A stretch of DNA of 13,656 nt from Deltaproteobacteria bacterium (GTDB taxonomy: Bacteria > Desulfobacterota > Syntrophorhabdia > Syntrophorhabdales > Syntrophorhabdaceae): positions 1-13,656 of the forward strand of contig DNYO01000279.1 in the NCBI GenBank assembly GCA_003506795.1, in the 5' to 3' direction. This document shows, piece after piece, positions 7,528-13,656 of this stretch. How positions within the stretch are numbered: position 1 is the first letter of the stretch; every line of letters begins with the position of its first letter. Both the position numbers and the translations under genes were made by a program. Under the pieces are notes generated by a model, which had not been told where the DNA came from, ran no database searches, and saw nothing but the letters and a program-made list of their open reading frames with translations.

Positions 7528-8061
7528 ATGAAAAAGGTTTTGTTGTTTGCACTTGTCTTGCTTGTCAGCATTGCATTCGTCGGTACCGGTTTTGCCCAGG
7601 AAAAGGCAAAGGCTCCTGAAAAAGCGAAAGCGGCTTCTGAGAAACCTGCTGTAGAGAAACCCGCCCCCGCCACGGAAGAGAAACCGGCAGAGGCAAAAGA
7701 GCCTGAAAAAGCGGCAGAGAAGCCAAAACCGAAACCAATGGCTGGCTTTGTCGGCAAAGTAGCGGTGACCGATTCAGTGTTCAAGACCGTCAGCGTTCAG
7801 CGTGGCAAAGATGTCGTAGCATTTGACGTGAGCGATGCCAAACTGAAAGGCTACAAAAATCTGGATCAGGTGACCGTGGGCGATAAGGTTGCCGTGCAGT
7901 ACAAAAAGGGTGCCATGACATTGGTCAAGATATCGGGCGCCAAGAAGGCAAAAGCCGACAAGAAGGACGCCGTAGCGCCTGAAAAAGACAAGAAACCGGC
8001 AAAGAAGGACAAAGCAAAGAAGGACGAGAAGAAAGAGGATAAGAAGGAAGAAAAGAAATAA
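7528..8061 (+). CDS. Secreted Lys/Ala/Pro-rich protein with a small beta-rich core, function unknown
   Basis: I do not recognise this 177-residue protein as a named family. It has a clear Sec signal peptide (MKK, hydrophobic stretch 4-20, likely cleavage after GFA at 21-23). A flexible linker rich in Glu, Lys, Ala and Pro follows (24-70, with repeats such as EKAKA, EKPA and KPKPKP). Next is a compact core (about 72-136) of alternating polar/hydrophobic strands, GFVGKVAV, KTVSVQRGKDVVAFDV and VTVGDKVAVQY. The tail (139-177) is almost all Lys, Asp, Glu and Ala. The core resembles small beta-barrel secreted domains such as DUF5666, but this is by eye only. Linker and tail are highly charged, so it may bind an anionic partner such as cell wall or nucleic acid. 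It stands alone between a promoter and a perfect terminator and has a very strong ribosome binding site, which suggests substantial expression. Confidence 0.85.
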   Translation: MKKVLLFALVLLVSIAFVGTGFAQEKAKAPEKAKAASEKPAVEKPAPATEEKPAEAKEPEKAAEKPKPKPMAGFVGKVAVTDSVFKTVSVQRGKDVVAFDVSDAKLKGYKNLDQVTVGDKVAVQYKKGAMTLVKISGAKKAKADKKDAVAPEKDKKPAKKDKAKKDEKKEDKKEEKK

Positions 8062-8086
8062 CCTCTTAATTCTACATAGAGAGTAC

Positions 8087-8125
8087 AAGGTCCCGCTTCC
8101 GGCAACGAAAGCGGGACCTTTTTTT
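8087..8125 (+). terminator. Intrinsic terminator of the secreted-protein gene
   Basis: AAGGTCCCGCTT (8087-8098) and AAGCGGGACCTT (8109-8120) form a perfect 12-bp stem with a 10-nt loop, followed by an unbroken T-run to 8125. It lies 25 bp after the stop codon. Confidence 0.95.
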
Positions 8126-8241
8126 GACTGGACCGGGGGTAAAGGTTCCACCATACGGGACGTCAGTCCCCCTTCCACCGGACCCATGCGCCGCCCCCTT
8201 TTCTGAATATGGTCCCCGGATCCTTTTTCCTATCTCAAAGC

Positions 8242-8520
8242 TCAACCGCATAAGGAATAACTATCCAAAGGGAGTCCAACTGTTTTTCTCAACCTTCCAT
8301 GGCGCCCGGAATAGGTGTGCCTGACAGTGTCAGGAATCTCTCGCACTTTCCGCAAACCCATAGATCCGATTATGCTCAGACTCTTGGCGGTCTCTTCTTC
8401 AAGCCGGTCCATCGCCATATACTGGTTGATCCCCTGCGTCCGTGCTATATGCCACAGCTGGGTTGGAATGACGGAGAATTGATTTTCAGGTTCCCGGTTT
8501 AAGGTTTCAGAGTCGCAAGA
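8242..8520 (-). pseudogene. Possible remnant of a coding sequence
   Basis: The minus strand stays open from about 8520 to a TGA at 8242-8244 and reads like real protein, including QFSVIPTQLWHIART and MAMDRLEEETAKSLSIIG, with the G/C-ending codon pattern of the neighbouring genes. The first ATG (8416-8418) would give only 58 residues and has no good ribosome binding site. Upstream, the frame enters the ATAGGTC inverted repeat. I cannot name a family. It could be the 3' end of a decayed gene, a small real gene, or chance. Confidence 0.25.
8320..8334. repeat. Short palindrome CCTGACA-G-TGTCAGG
   Basis: A perfect 7-bp inverted repeat around a single base, inside the possible gene remnant and next to AATAGGTGTG. 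Its form is like a repressor site or the tip of a repetitive extragenic element; which one cannot be told from one copy. Confidence 0.4.
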
Positions 8521-8521
8521 A

Positions 8522-8558
8522 ATAGGTCCTATAGGTCTTATTCGACCTATAGACCTAT
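8522..8558. repeat. Inverted repeat of ATAGGTC units
   Basis: ATAGGTCCTATAGGTC (8522-8537) faces GACCTATAGACCTAT (8544-8558) across a 6-nt loop; the arms pair fully except for one unpaired base. Each arm is itself a direct repeat of ATAGGTC/GACCTAT, so there are four copies of one 7-mer in 37 bp. It has no T-run and is unlikely to be a plain terminator. Confidence 0.75.
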
Positions 8559-8800
8559 ACTGTTCTCAGTCAACAAAAACGTACACGTGGAGGCTTCTGA
8601 AGGTGAAGAGTGAGGGGTCTTTGCATAAGCATGAGACTCAAACGCTATGAGAGGGCTGTTTTCGAGGAGGAGGATTTTTAAAGCCAGGAGGAAAAACTAT
8701 CCCGCAAAAACTCACTTAAACTCTACCGGGGTGGTGCGGTTCTCATTTCTGACGGCGGATACCGGATTCACTCCGCAGGTCCTGATTGGCTGGTTTAAAG

Positions 8801-8835
8801 TACAGGGATGGTTTTGCGCGAAAACCATCCCTGTA
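8801..8835 (-). terminator. 15-bp perfect hairpin at the end of the F0 operon
   Basis: TACAGGGATGGTTTT (8801-8815) and AAAACCATCCCTGTA (8821-8835) pair perfectly around a 5-nt loop, starting 8 bp after the atpE stop. In the direction of atpE, only CTTTAAACC follows, a weak U-tract. On the plus strand GCGG and six T follow (8840-8845), so the hairpin may work in both directions or mainly stabilise the 3' end of the atp mRNA. Confidence 0.65.
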
Positions 8836-8843
8836 GCGGTTTT

Positions 8844-9176
8844 TTAAAGTTTGCCTACAAAAATGAATGCGATAACCAGAGCGTAGATGACCAGTGATTC
8901 GATGAGGGCAAGACCGATGATCATCGGGGCAAAGATTTTTCCTGATGCGCCCGGGTTCCTGGCAATGCCTTCAAGGGCCGCCGCCGCAGCCTTACCCTGG
9001 CCTAATGCGCCACCAAGAGCGGCAATACCGATTGCTGCACCGGCGCCGATCGCGAGCATGGCTTTTACGTTTGAGTCGAGGGGAGCCTTTGCGGCTTCTT
9101 CAGCTGCAAGTACAAAGCCGCAGGAAAGAACGAGGATCAAACCGCTGAGCATCAAAATAGAAACAACCTTTTTCAT
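8844..9176 (-). CDS. atpE: ATP synthase F0 subunit c with N-terminal signal peptide
   Basis: Subunit c forms the rotating ring that carries the coupling ion. From the ATG at 9176 it is 110 residues, longer than the usual 75-90, because of a signal-peptide-like start (MKK, hydrophobic core, likely cut after VLA). Numbered from the GTG at 9179, which is also a possible start, helix 1 carries GALGQGKAAAAALEGIARNP with Q61 and the loop motif ARNP. Helix 2 carries the ion-binding carboxylate E94 in IESLVIY, with S95 and Y99. Gln, Glu-Ser and Tyr at this spacing match the Na+ site of Ilyobacter-type c subunits, whereas typical H+ rings have Ala after the Glu; Na+ coupling is therefore inferred. The ribosome binding site is AAGGAG, 9 nt before the ATG. 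Last gene of the F0 operon, 43 bp after atpB. Confidence 0.96.
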   Translation of the reverse strand: MKKVVSILMLSGLILVLSCGFVLAAEEAAKAPLDSNVKAMLAIGAGAAIGIAALGGALGQGKAAAAALEGIARNPGASGKIFAPMIIGLALIESLVIYALVIAFIFVGKL

Positions 9177-9219
9177 CACTATTCACTCCTTTCTTTTTTG
9201 TATTCTTACATCGTTATTA

Positions 9220-9939
9220 TTAATGTTCATGGGAAACAGCACCTGCAAAATAGACCATTGAAAGCAACGTAAAGACAAATGTCTGGACAAAGGCGACGAA
9301 GAGACCGAGAAACATAAAGATGACGGGAATCAGAAGTGGAACCAGGGCGAAGAATATGGCGGTAACGAGGTGGTCACCCGTTATGTTGCCGAAGAGCCTT
9401 ATTCCCAGGGACATCGGTCTTGCGATGTGACTGATGAGTTCAATGGGGCACATGAGAATGCTCAGGATAACGTTGGCGTACCAGGGCATCATATCGCTGA
9501 TGAAGACGAATTGCCTCAGGTATTTTATCCCGTGCTCCCTCAAGCCGTAATAATGGGTGAGGACGAAGACGGTAAGTGAACAGGCGAAGGTTGTATTGAC
9601 ATTGTCCGTTGCCGGCAGAAAACCGGGGATGAGACCGGAGAGGTTGTTGAAGAGGATGAAAAGGGCCAGAGTACCGATTACGAGCATGAATTGCGGCCCC
9701 CGTTCCCCCATGTTCTCATTGACGAAATTGGTCAGAGCCTCGACTATCATTTCGACGAGGTTTCTGAAGGTGAGCTTTTCATCGGGAACGATCTGGTCTT
9801 CCAGTTTTTTGACCTGTCTGTAGCCGACTAATACGATAAGAAGAAGGAAGATCGAAACGATGATGGCATTCGATACATGCGGCGGGAGCGTTTTGAGAAA
9901 AGGTATGTATGATGCCCAGGTAAAAGCTTCATGCCCCAT
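9220..9939 (-). CDS. atpB: ATP synthase F0 subunit a
   Basis: Subunit a is the membrane stator that provides the two ion half-channels against the c ring. From ATG 9939 the protein is 239 residues with about six hydrophobic segments. The stator arginine R181 lies in MSLGIRLFGNITGDHLV, and Q219 in FVAFVQTFVF matches the conserved Gln of the last helix. Asn-rich NNLSGLIPGF (98-107) is also typical. The start is set by AAGGAGACAAGATA just upstream. The frame continues open to 10053, but that extension would lie wholly inside the preceding gene and lacks homology to the family. The start overlaps the atpI stop by 11 bp, so the two are probably coupled. The protein ends in SHEH, a His tail seen in other anaerobe homologues. 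Confidence 0.97.
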   Translation of the reverse strand: MGHEAFTWASYIPFLKTLPPHVSNAIIVSIFLLLIVLVGYRQVKKLEDQIVPDEKLTFRNLVEMIVEALTNFVNENMGERGPQFMLVIGTLALFILFNNLSGLIPGFLPATDNVNTTFACSLTVFVLTHYYGLREHGIKYLRQFVFISDMMPWYANVILSILMCPIELISHIARPMSLGIRLFGNITGDHLVTAIFFALVPLLIPVIFMFLGLFVAFVQTFVFTLLSMVYFAGAVSHEH

Positions 9940-10321
9940 TATCTTGTCTCCTTTGTGAGCTGGAAGTGAAAACCGGCAATAATTGGCTTGCCAGGATTGA
10001 TGCAAAAACCGTTGAGAGACCCATGAGAAAATAGAAAGGCTTGATATTCCCATAGATCACAACAACCGTGAGGATTCCCAGAAGAAGGAGGAACTTTGCG
10101 GGAAGCGTGAGGAAAAGATCCTTCTTGCCTATCTCCTGCTTCAGGATAAGCCGACCTATTATTCGCTTAAGGAGTCTGAAATTGAGAATAACGATGGCGC
10201 TGGCGATGGCAAAACTGAAGAAAGCTGTGAGGTCGCGGACGATAAACGCGATCGCGATGGAACCGAGCACGAGAATCGCAATGTTGCAACGTTCAACCTG
10301 GGTTACGGTGATCTCCCTCAT
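9929..10321 (-). CDS. atpI: ATP synthase subunit I (AtpI-like)
   Basis: A 130-residue membrane protein with four hydrophobic segments (about 12-28, 31-47, 72-91 and 95-116) separated by a basic loop (RLLKRIIGRLILKQEIGKKD). Together with its place directly before atpB, this fits the ATP-synt_I family. In other bacteria AtpI helps assemble the c ring and is not part of the finished enzyme; A. woodii and I. tartaricus Na+ synthases are cited examples. It starts 29 bp inside the end of atpZ and ends 11 bp inside atpB. The C-terminus is hydrophilic (SSSQRRQDNGA). The sequence is too divergent to identify without its context, so the name rests partly on gene order. Confidence 0.8.
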   Translation of the reverse strand: MREITVTQVERCNIAILVLGSIAIAFIVRDLTAFFSFAIASAIVILNFRLLKRIIGRLILKQEIGKKDLFLTLPAKFLLLLGILTVVVIYGNIKPFYFLMGLSTVFASILASQLLPVFTSSSQRRQDNGA

Positions 10322-10547
10322 CGTCTTCCTTTTTCAGCCTTTTGTATGCCCGATAAACCGCCCGAAAAGCAGCGATCATTCCAAAAACCATAAAAACAAA
10401 CGTAAGATAGGGATACGTGCCCAAATACTTGTCAGCGTAAAAACCAGCCACAAGGCCGATGACAACGCAAAAACCCATTTCAAGACCCAGGGCACTATAG
10501 TTCAGGAGTGTCCTGTAAATGTCTTTTTTACTGTCTTGAAGAGTCAT
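10293..10547 (-). CDS. atpZ: AtpZ/AtpI family membrane protein
   Basis: An 84-residue protein with two membrane helices (about 15-37 and 47-66). It has the family pattern of a glycine-rich first helix (GLVAGFYADKYLGTYPYL), then a basic end and an acidic/basic tail (RAYKRLKKEDDEGD). Members sit at the head of ATP synthase operons and have been proposed to be Mg2+/Ca2+ channels or c-ring assembly helpers; the exact role is unsettled. It is the first gene of the F0 operon here. The ATG at 10547 has only a weak ribosome binding site (GCGGGAC). The gene overlaps atpI by 29 bp, long for a simple stop-start coupling. Confidence 0.82.
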   Translation of the reverse strand: MTLQDSKKDIYRTLLNYSALGLEMGFCVVIGLVAGFYADKYLGTYPYLTFVFMVFGMIAAFRAVYRAYKRLKKEDDEGDHRNPG

Positions 10548-10571
10548 TAATGTCCCGCTTGCGGCTCTTTT

Positions 10572-10601
10572 CTTCTAACACAAGGAATGCACGATAGTCA
10601 A
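10572..10601 (-). promoter_or_regulatory. Candidate promoter of the atp F0 operon
   Basis: On the minus strand TTGACT (10596-10601) is followed after 18 bp by TAGAAG (10572-10577), with TG one base upstream of the -10 as in extended -10 promoters. The transcript would start near 10565, about 18 nt before atpZ. Confidence 0.5.
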
Positions 10602-10748
10602 CGTTATTTTTATTATCTGAATAAGGTATTTACCGGCGTGGAAAGGGTGCGCCAAGAGGCGGGCGCGATGGAAAATGCGATTGGCCTAAGGGGTTTCCGG
10701 ATGCTGAAGTTTCGGTCAATTGCCGGTCTGGCGACGAGGTCTGCAGTA

Positions 10749-11153
10749 TCACGTTCGCGAGTCGGACGCCCGGGCTTGTTTTCGTCTATTGTTGACGCCG
10801 AGAAGCCGGCGGATCGTTCCCTTCAGTTCCACAAAATCGGACGACTTGACGAGGTAGGCATCTGCGGCCCAGCTCTTGAAATCCTTTCTGAAATCCTCAT
10901 ACGAAGAATGCAGGATGACGGGTACATCCTCGTACCTGCGTACGATCGGTCCCAACACCTCCATGCCGTCCATAACGGGCATGACGATATCGAGTATGAT
11001 AAGACTGGGTTTCAGGTGCTTGAGAATCAGGATCGCCTCTGCCCCGTTTGCCGCATGCTTCGTTGTGTACCCTTCGTCGCTTAGTTCGTCGGAGAGAAGT
11101 TTAACGAAATACTCGTCGTCATCTATTATTAAAATCGTTTTCTCGTGGTTCAC
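10749..11153 (-). CDS. Stand-alone response regulator receiver (REC-only)
   Basis: A 134-residue CheY/Spo0F-type receiver without an output domain. The acidic pocket is D11/D12 in LIIDDDEYF, the phospho-acceptor is D55 in LIILDIVMP, the switch Ser is S83 or S84 in ILHSSYED, and the conserved Lys is K103. A short basic tail follows (about 116-134). The start is GTG (11151-11153), preceded by a purine-rich GGGGGT ribosome binding site. It is transcribed away from the four-PAS kinase at 11495, a layout that suggests, but does not prove, that the two are partners. Output must be by protein contact or by onward phosphotransfer. The 200 bp downstream carry no clear terminator before the atp promoter, so some read-through into atpZ is possible. 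Confidence 0.92.
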   Translation of the reverse strand: MNHEKTILIIDDDEYFVKLLSDELSDEGYTTKHAANGAEAILILKHLKPSLIILDIVMPVMDGMEVLGPIVRRYEDVPVILHSSYEDFRKDFKSWAADAYLVKSSDFVELKGTIRRLLGVNNRRKQARASDSRT

Positions 11154-11494
11154 AACGCTTACCCCCGGGATCGATTCATGCTGTAATACTTCACTTTGGA
11201 CCAGTTTCTCGAAGCAAGATTCGTGCCTGATCTCCTGATATACCTAACATGCAGAAATAACTAATGATATGGATGTGACACGCGCGTTTTATCCTGGCGC
11301 GATTTGGGATTAATTGCCCCTTTGCTGTTCCTTTTAGCCCCATTTTGCGAGAGAAAGGATGCCGGACGAGACGACATTTGCACCATTATGATGTATAATT
11401 ATCACAATTGATTTTTGTCTTGTCCTCTCTGGAGTCGCGTTCGGGGTATCCAACAGAACGGACAGAGCGGGTTTTATTCAATGGCGGAGGTCCT
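11154..11494. other. Divergent intergenic region receiver / four-PAS kinase
   Basis: 341 bases without a credible gene. The part near the kinase holds the promoter listed separately. Elsewhere I see a weak 5-bp stem CGCGC/GCGCG (11281-11285, 11297-11301) and an A/T-rich stretch (about 11240-11275). No sigma-54 promoter with correct GG/GC spacing was found, and the receiver promoter could not be placed with confidence. Confidence 0.5.
11371..11399 (+). promoter_or_regulatory. Promoter of the four-PAS kinase
   Basis: A perfect TATAAT (11394-11399) is preceded at 17 bp by ACGACA (11371-11376, four of six -35 matches). The predicted start near 11406 leaves a leader of about 90 nt. The -10 overlaps the 8-bp palindrome ATAATTAT, a possible operator. 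Confidence 0.55.
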
Positions 11495-13656
11495 ATGAAA
11501 CACGGCGAAAACGGGCCTGATATCATGTGCTCAGGTGCGTCCGGGCAAGAGGGCGTGTCTCGCGAGGAATCGCTGCCCACCGATTTGTCGGTACAGACAT
11601 ACGGTATCTCCAAAGCCGAAAAGGTGGAGCGCAAAAATGAGGGCGGCTGGCAGAGGCTCTTTGATGGAGCTCCTGTGGGATTGGTTGTTTTCGACCCGGA
11701 GGGGATTGTGGTCGAGGCCAATGCCTGCATGTCCGGTCTGCTTGGCATGGGCAAGGAGCCCCTTAGCGGTGTTCCCTTCTCCCGGTTTCTCACAAAAGAG
11801 TCTAAAGCGGCCTTTAGCCAGTACATGGAGGAGCTTGCCACTTCAGGCGACGAAAAGCTCTGCGAATTGACCCTCATGAAGGAGGACGGGAGCCTCGTCA
11901 GTACCATCGTCAGAGGTTCCCGAACAAAAAAGAAAAAGGGCTTACCCGGCACCGTGAGGGCCGCCTTTATGAGCCTCGACGTCAACGATTCAGCCCGGCA
12001 TTGGGCCGGGCCGGCTGCGGCATTGAAGACCTTCGGGGAGAACGTACCCGACGGAATCTTCCGGCTCGATCACGATCTCCGACATGTATTCACAAATCCG
12101 GTCATGCATGATCTTTCCGGCCTCCGCAGGGAGGCGCTCCTCGATGCGTCCCTCGATGATTGGACCTTTCTGCCGCGGGAGATGATTACCCGGGTAAAAC
12201 GGCTGGCGCGAAAGGCATTCAGAACCCGTGAACCTCAGGAGACTGAAGTGACCTGTGACAGGGCCGGAAGCCCGGGGTACCTGCACGTGCGTTTCGTTCC
12301 CGAAGCCGGTGCCGATGGAAAGATCGGCACGGTTCTGGGTATCCTTTGCGATATCACTCGGTTGAAACGCAACGAAGCAGACATCCAGGCAGAGCACTCT
12401 TTCCGCGAGGCGATCAGCCGGTCTCTGAGTATAGGTATCGGGGCCATTGACGATCAGGGAAAGCAGTTATACGTCAACCCCGCTTTCTGCAGGATAGTGG
12501 GCTGGAGCAGCGAAGAGCTTCTCGGGATGCGGTTCCCTTATGCTTACTGGCCTCACGACGAAGTAAGGAAGGCAAGGAAGATATTTCTGAAAATCCGCAA
12601 AGGGAAAAAGACTTCAGGCTCTTTCGAGCTCAATCTCCAGAGGCGGGACAGTACGCGTTTCGATGCTCTCATCATGTACTCGGCCTTCTATGACAACTCG
12701 GGCAACCGGATTGGGTGGATAGGTTCCGTGGGCGATATATCCGGCCTGAAACGCAAGGAAAAGGAGCTTCAACGACTCAACCGGGACCTGGACGCAATGG
12801 TCAGAAAGCGCACGGAAAGCTTGCGCGTTCAGAACCGCAATCTCAGGGACATACTGATGGGTCTTAACAAGGCGCAGGAAGAGCTGCGGTTGTCGGAGAC
12901 GAGGGTACTTCTGGAAAAACAGCGTCTCGAGACGATTCTCAACGTCATCCCCGCCGGAGTGATCGTCGTGGAAGGGAAAGAAGGCCGGATAGCCTATGTA
13001 AACCGAAGAGGGCAGGCATTTTTTGGCCACAGGCCTGCTTCCGGATTCGAGATGGTCGATAATATCGACCAATTGAAGCTTTTGAAACCCGACGGCAAGG
13101 AGGCTTATTCTTGCGAAGAACTGCCTTTGAACCGCTCTCTGGTCAACGGTGAAACAATCAAGGGCGAAGAAATGGTCCTGGTCCGGCCCGACGGGCAGCA
13201 CGTTACGATCCTGGCTAATACCACGCCCCTGGTGATCGGAGGCGAGATAGTGGGGGCAGTGGCGAGCTTCGTGGATATCACGGAAATGAAAAGGTCGGAG
13301 GAATCCATAAAGACTCTGAACACGGAATTGGCCAAGAACCTGCTTCTGGTCGAAGATACCAACAAGGAGCTTGAAGGATTCATGCAGTCCGTGACCCATG
13401 ATCTCAAATCCCCGCTCATCGTGATCAACGGCTTCAGCCGGCGGCTGCTTGAACTGCCGCCCGAGGGGTTCGAGGAAAAAAGCCATGAGTACGTGGAATA
13501 TATCCGCGAAACGAGTCAAAATGCGTTGTTTCTCGTCCGGGATCTGCTGAGGCTCTTCAAGATCTCCAAGGGAGAAATAAATCGGACAACGGTAGACCTG
13601 GCTGAGATGTCCCGGTCATTGGAGCAGTATTTTCAGGGCCTTTACCCCGGCAGGAC
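11495..13656 (+). CDS. Cytoplasmic multi-PAS sensor histidine kinase (3' end cut by window edge)
   Basis: The frame stays open for 720 codons from ATG 11495 (GGAGG 4 nt upstream) to the window edge. Four PAS-type domains follow one another: about 52-165 (FDGAPVGLVVFDPEGIVVEAN), 176-290 (VPDGIFRLDHDLRHVFTNP), 303-425 (IGAIDDQGKQLYVNPAFCRIVGW) and 478-590 (VIPAGVIVVEGKEGRIAYVN). A coiled coil lies at about 428-475 (KELQRLNRDLD) and another before HisKA. The H-box SVTHDLKSPL has phospho-acceptor H635, of the phytochrome-like HDLKSPL type. The ATPase domain, and any receiver after it, lie beyond the window. No membrane segment or signal peptide is seen, so it senses a cytoplasmic cue. No haem or flavin signature could be read with certainty. 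Its divergent neighbour is a lone receiver that could accept its phosphate. Confidence 0.94.
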   Translation, partial: MKHGENGPDIMCSGASGQEGVSREESLPTDLSVQTYGISKAEKVERKNEGGWQRLFDGAPVGLVVFDPEGIVVEANACMSGLLGMGKEPLSGVPFSRFLTKESKAAFSQYMEELATSGDEKLCELTLMKEDGSLVSTIVRGSRTKKKKGLPGTVRAAFMSLDVNDSARHWAGPAAALKTFGENVPDGIFRLDHDLRHVFTNPVMHDLSGLRREALLDASLDDWTFLPREMITRVKRLARKAFRTREPQETEVTCDRAGSPGYLHVRFVPEAGADGKIGTVLGILCDITRLKRNEADIQAEHSFREAISRSLSIGIGAIDDQGKQLYVNPAFCRIVGWSSEELLGMRFPYAYWPHDEVRKARKIFLKIRKGKKTSGSFELNLQRRDSTRFDALIMYSAFYDNSGNRIGWIGSVGDISGLKRKEKELQRLNRDLDAMVRKRTESLRVQNRNLRDILMGLNKAQEELRLSETRVLLEKQRLETILNVIPAGVIVVEGKEGRIAYVNRRGQAFFGHRPASGFEMVDNIDQLKLLKPDGKEAYSCEELPLNRSLVNGETIKGEEMVLVRPDGQHVTILANTTPLVIGGEIVGAVASFVDITEMKRSEESIKTLNTELAKNLLLVEDTNKELEGFMQSVTHDLKSPLIVINGFSRRLLELPPEGFEEKSHEYVEYIRETSQNALFLVRDLLRLFKISKGEINRTTVDLAEMSRSLEQYFQGLYPGR

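Larger units (their letters stand above)
8126..8800. other. Gene-poor region between two terminator hairpins
   Basis: About 0.7 kb without a convincing gene. It holds a possible coding remnant on the minus strand (8242-8520), a 15-bp palindrome (8320-8334) and a long inverted repeat built from ATAGGTC units (8522-8558). From 8560 to 8800 I see only short frames without recognisable products. Purine-rich GGAGG-like stretches (about 8663-8690) are not followed by a credible reading frame. Confidence 0.5.

Noticed and set aside
9940..10053. A longer AtpB starting at 10053
   Set aside because: The extension lies inside atpI, is not hydrophobic like the family start, and ATG 9939 has a good ribosome binding site.
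11290..11320. A possible sigma-54 promoter (TGGGATTAATTGC)
   Set aside because: The spacing between GG and GC is 10 instead of 12.
12614..13519. Long minus-strand open frames (also 11386-11985 and 11990-12397)
   Set aside because: They lie opposite the four-PAS kinase, whose frame has clear PAS and H-box motifs and continues past the window edge.
1..13656. CRISPR array, insertion sequence, prophage, tRNA or rRNA
   Set aside because: No regular repeat-spacer pattern, transposase, integrase or conserved RNA sequence was seen on either strand.

Overview
The window looks like part of a chromosome from a Gram-negative, mid-GC anaerobe of the old Deltaproteobacteria (Desulfobacterota, Syntrophia/Syntrophorhabdus-like). 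This is inferred from three things: a split ATP synthase locus (F0 genes only, with atpZ and atpI), a subunit c that carries its own signal peptide, and the density of PAS-type sensor kinases and HDOD proteins. No phage, insertion sequence, CRISPR array, tRNA or rRNA was seen. Most genes belong to ordinary, well-known families.

Layout. (1) 1-623, minus: rplC (ribosomal protein L3), running off the left edge, with a near-consensus promoter just upstream and no rpsJ in front of it. (2) 793-3534, plus, divergent from rplC: a two-gene unit of an HDOD protein and a soluble hybrid histidine kinase (GAF-like, PAS, HisKA, HATPase, REC). (3) 3595-7187, minus: uvrB-uvrC, overlapping by 4 bp. UvrC ends without its C-terminal helix-hairpin-helix domain, at a heptanucleotide tandem repeat. 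uvrB has a promoter so close to its ATG that the mRNA may be almost leaderless. (4) 7528-8061, plus: a small secreted lysine/alanine/proline-rich protein with its own promoter, strong ribosome binding site and textbook terminator. (5) 8126-8843: about 0.7 kb without a convincing gene but with several inverted repeats and a possible gene remnant. (6) 8844-10547, minus: F0 operon atpZ-atpI-atpB-atpE ending at a 15-bp perfect hairpin. (7) 10749-11153, minus: a stand-alone receiver protein, divergent from (8) 11495-13656, plus: a cytoplasmic sensor kinase with four PAS domains, cut by the right edge.

How the parts relate. The HDOD-kinase pair and the receiver/kinase pair are signalling modules; their inputs cannot be read from the sequence. 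UvrB and UvrC form the damage-verification and incision steps of nucleotide excision repair. AtpB and AtpE form the ion path of the ATP synthase, AtpI and AtpZ are its assembly/accessory factors, and atpF and the F1 genes must lie elsewhere. The c subunit carries Gln, Glu-Ser and Tyr at the positions of the sodium-binding site, so the enzyme may be Na+-coupled.

I found no clearly new system. The most checkable oddities are the shortened UvrC, the rplC-first ribosomal operon, the possible Na+-type c ring and the unrecognised secreted protein.
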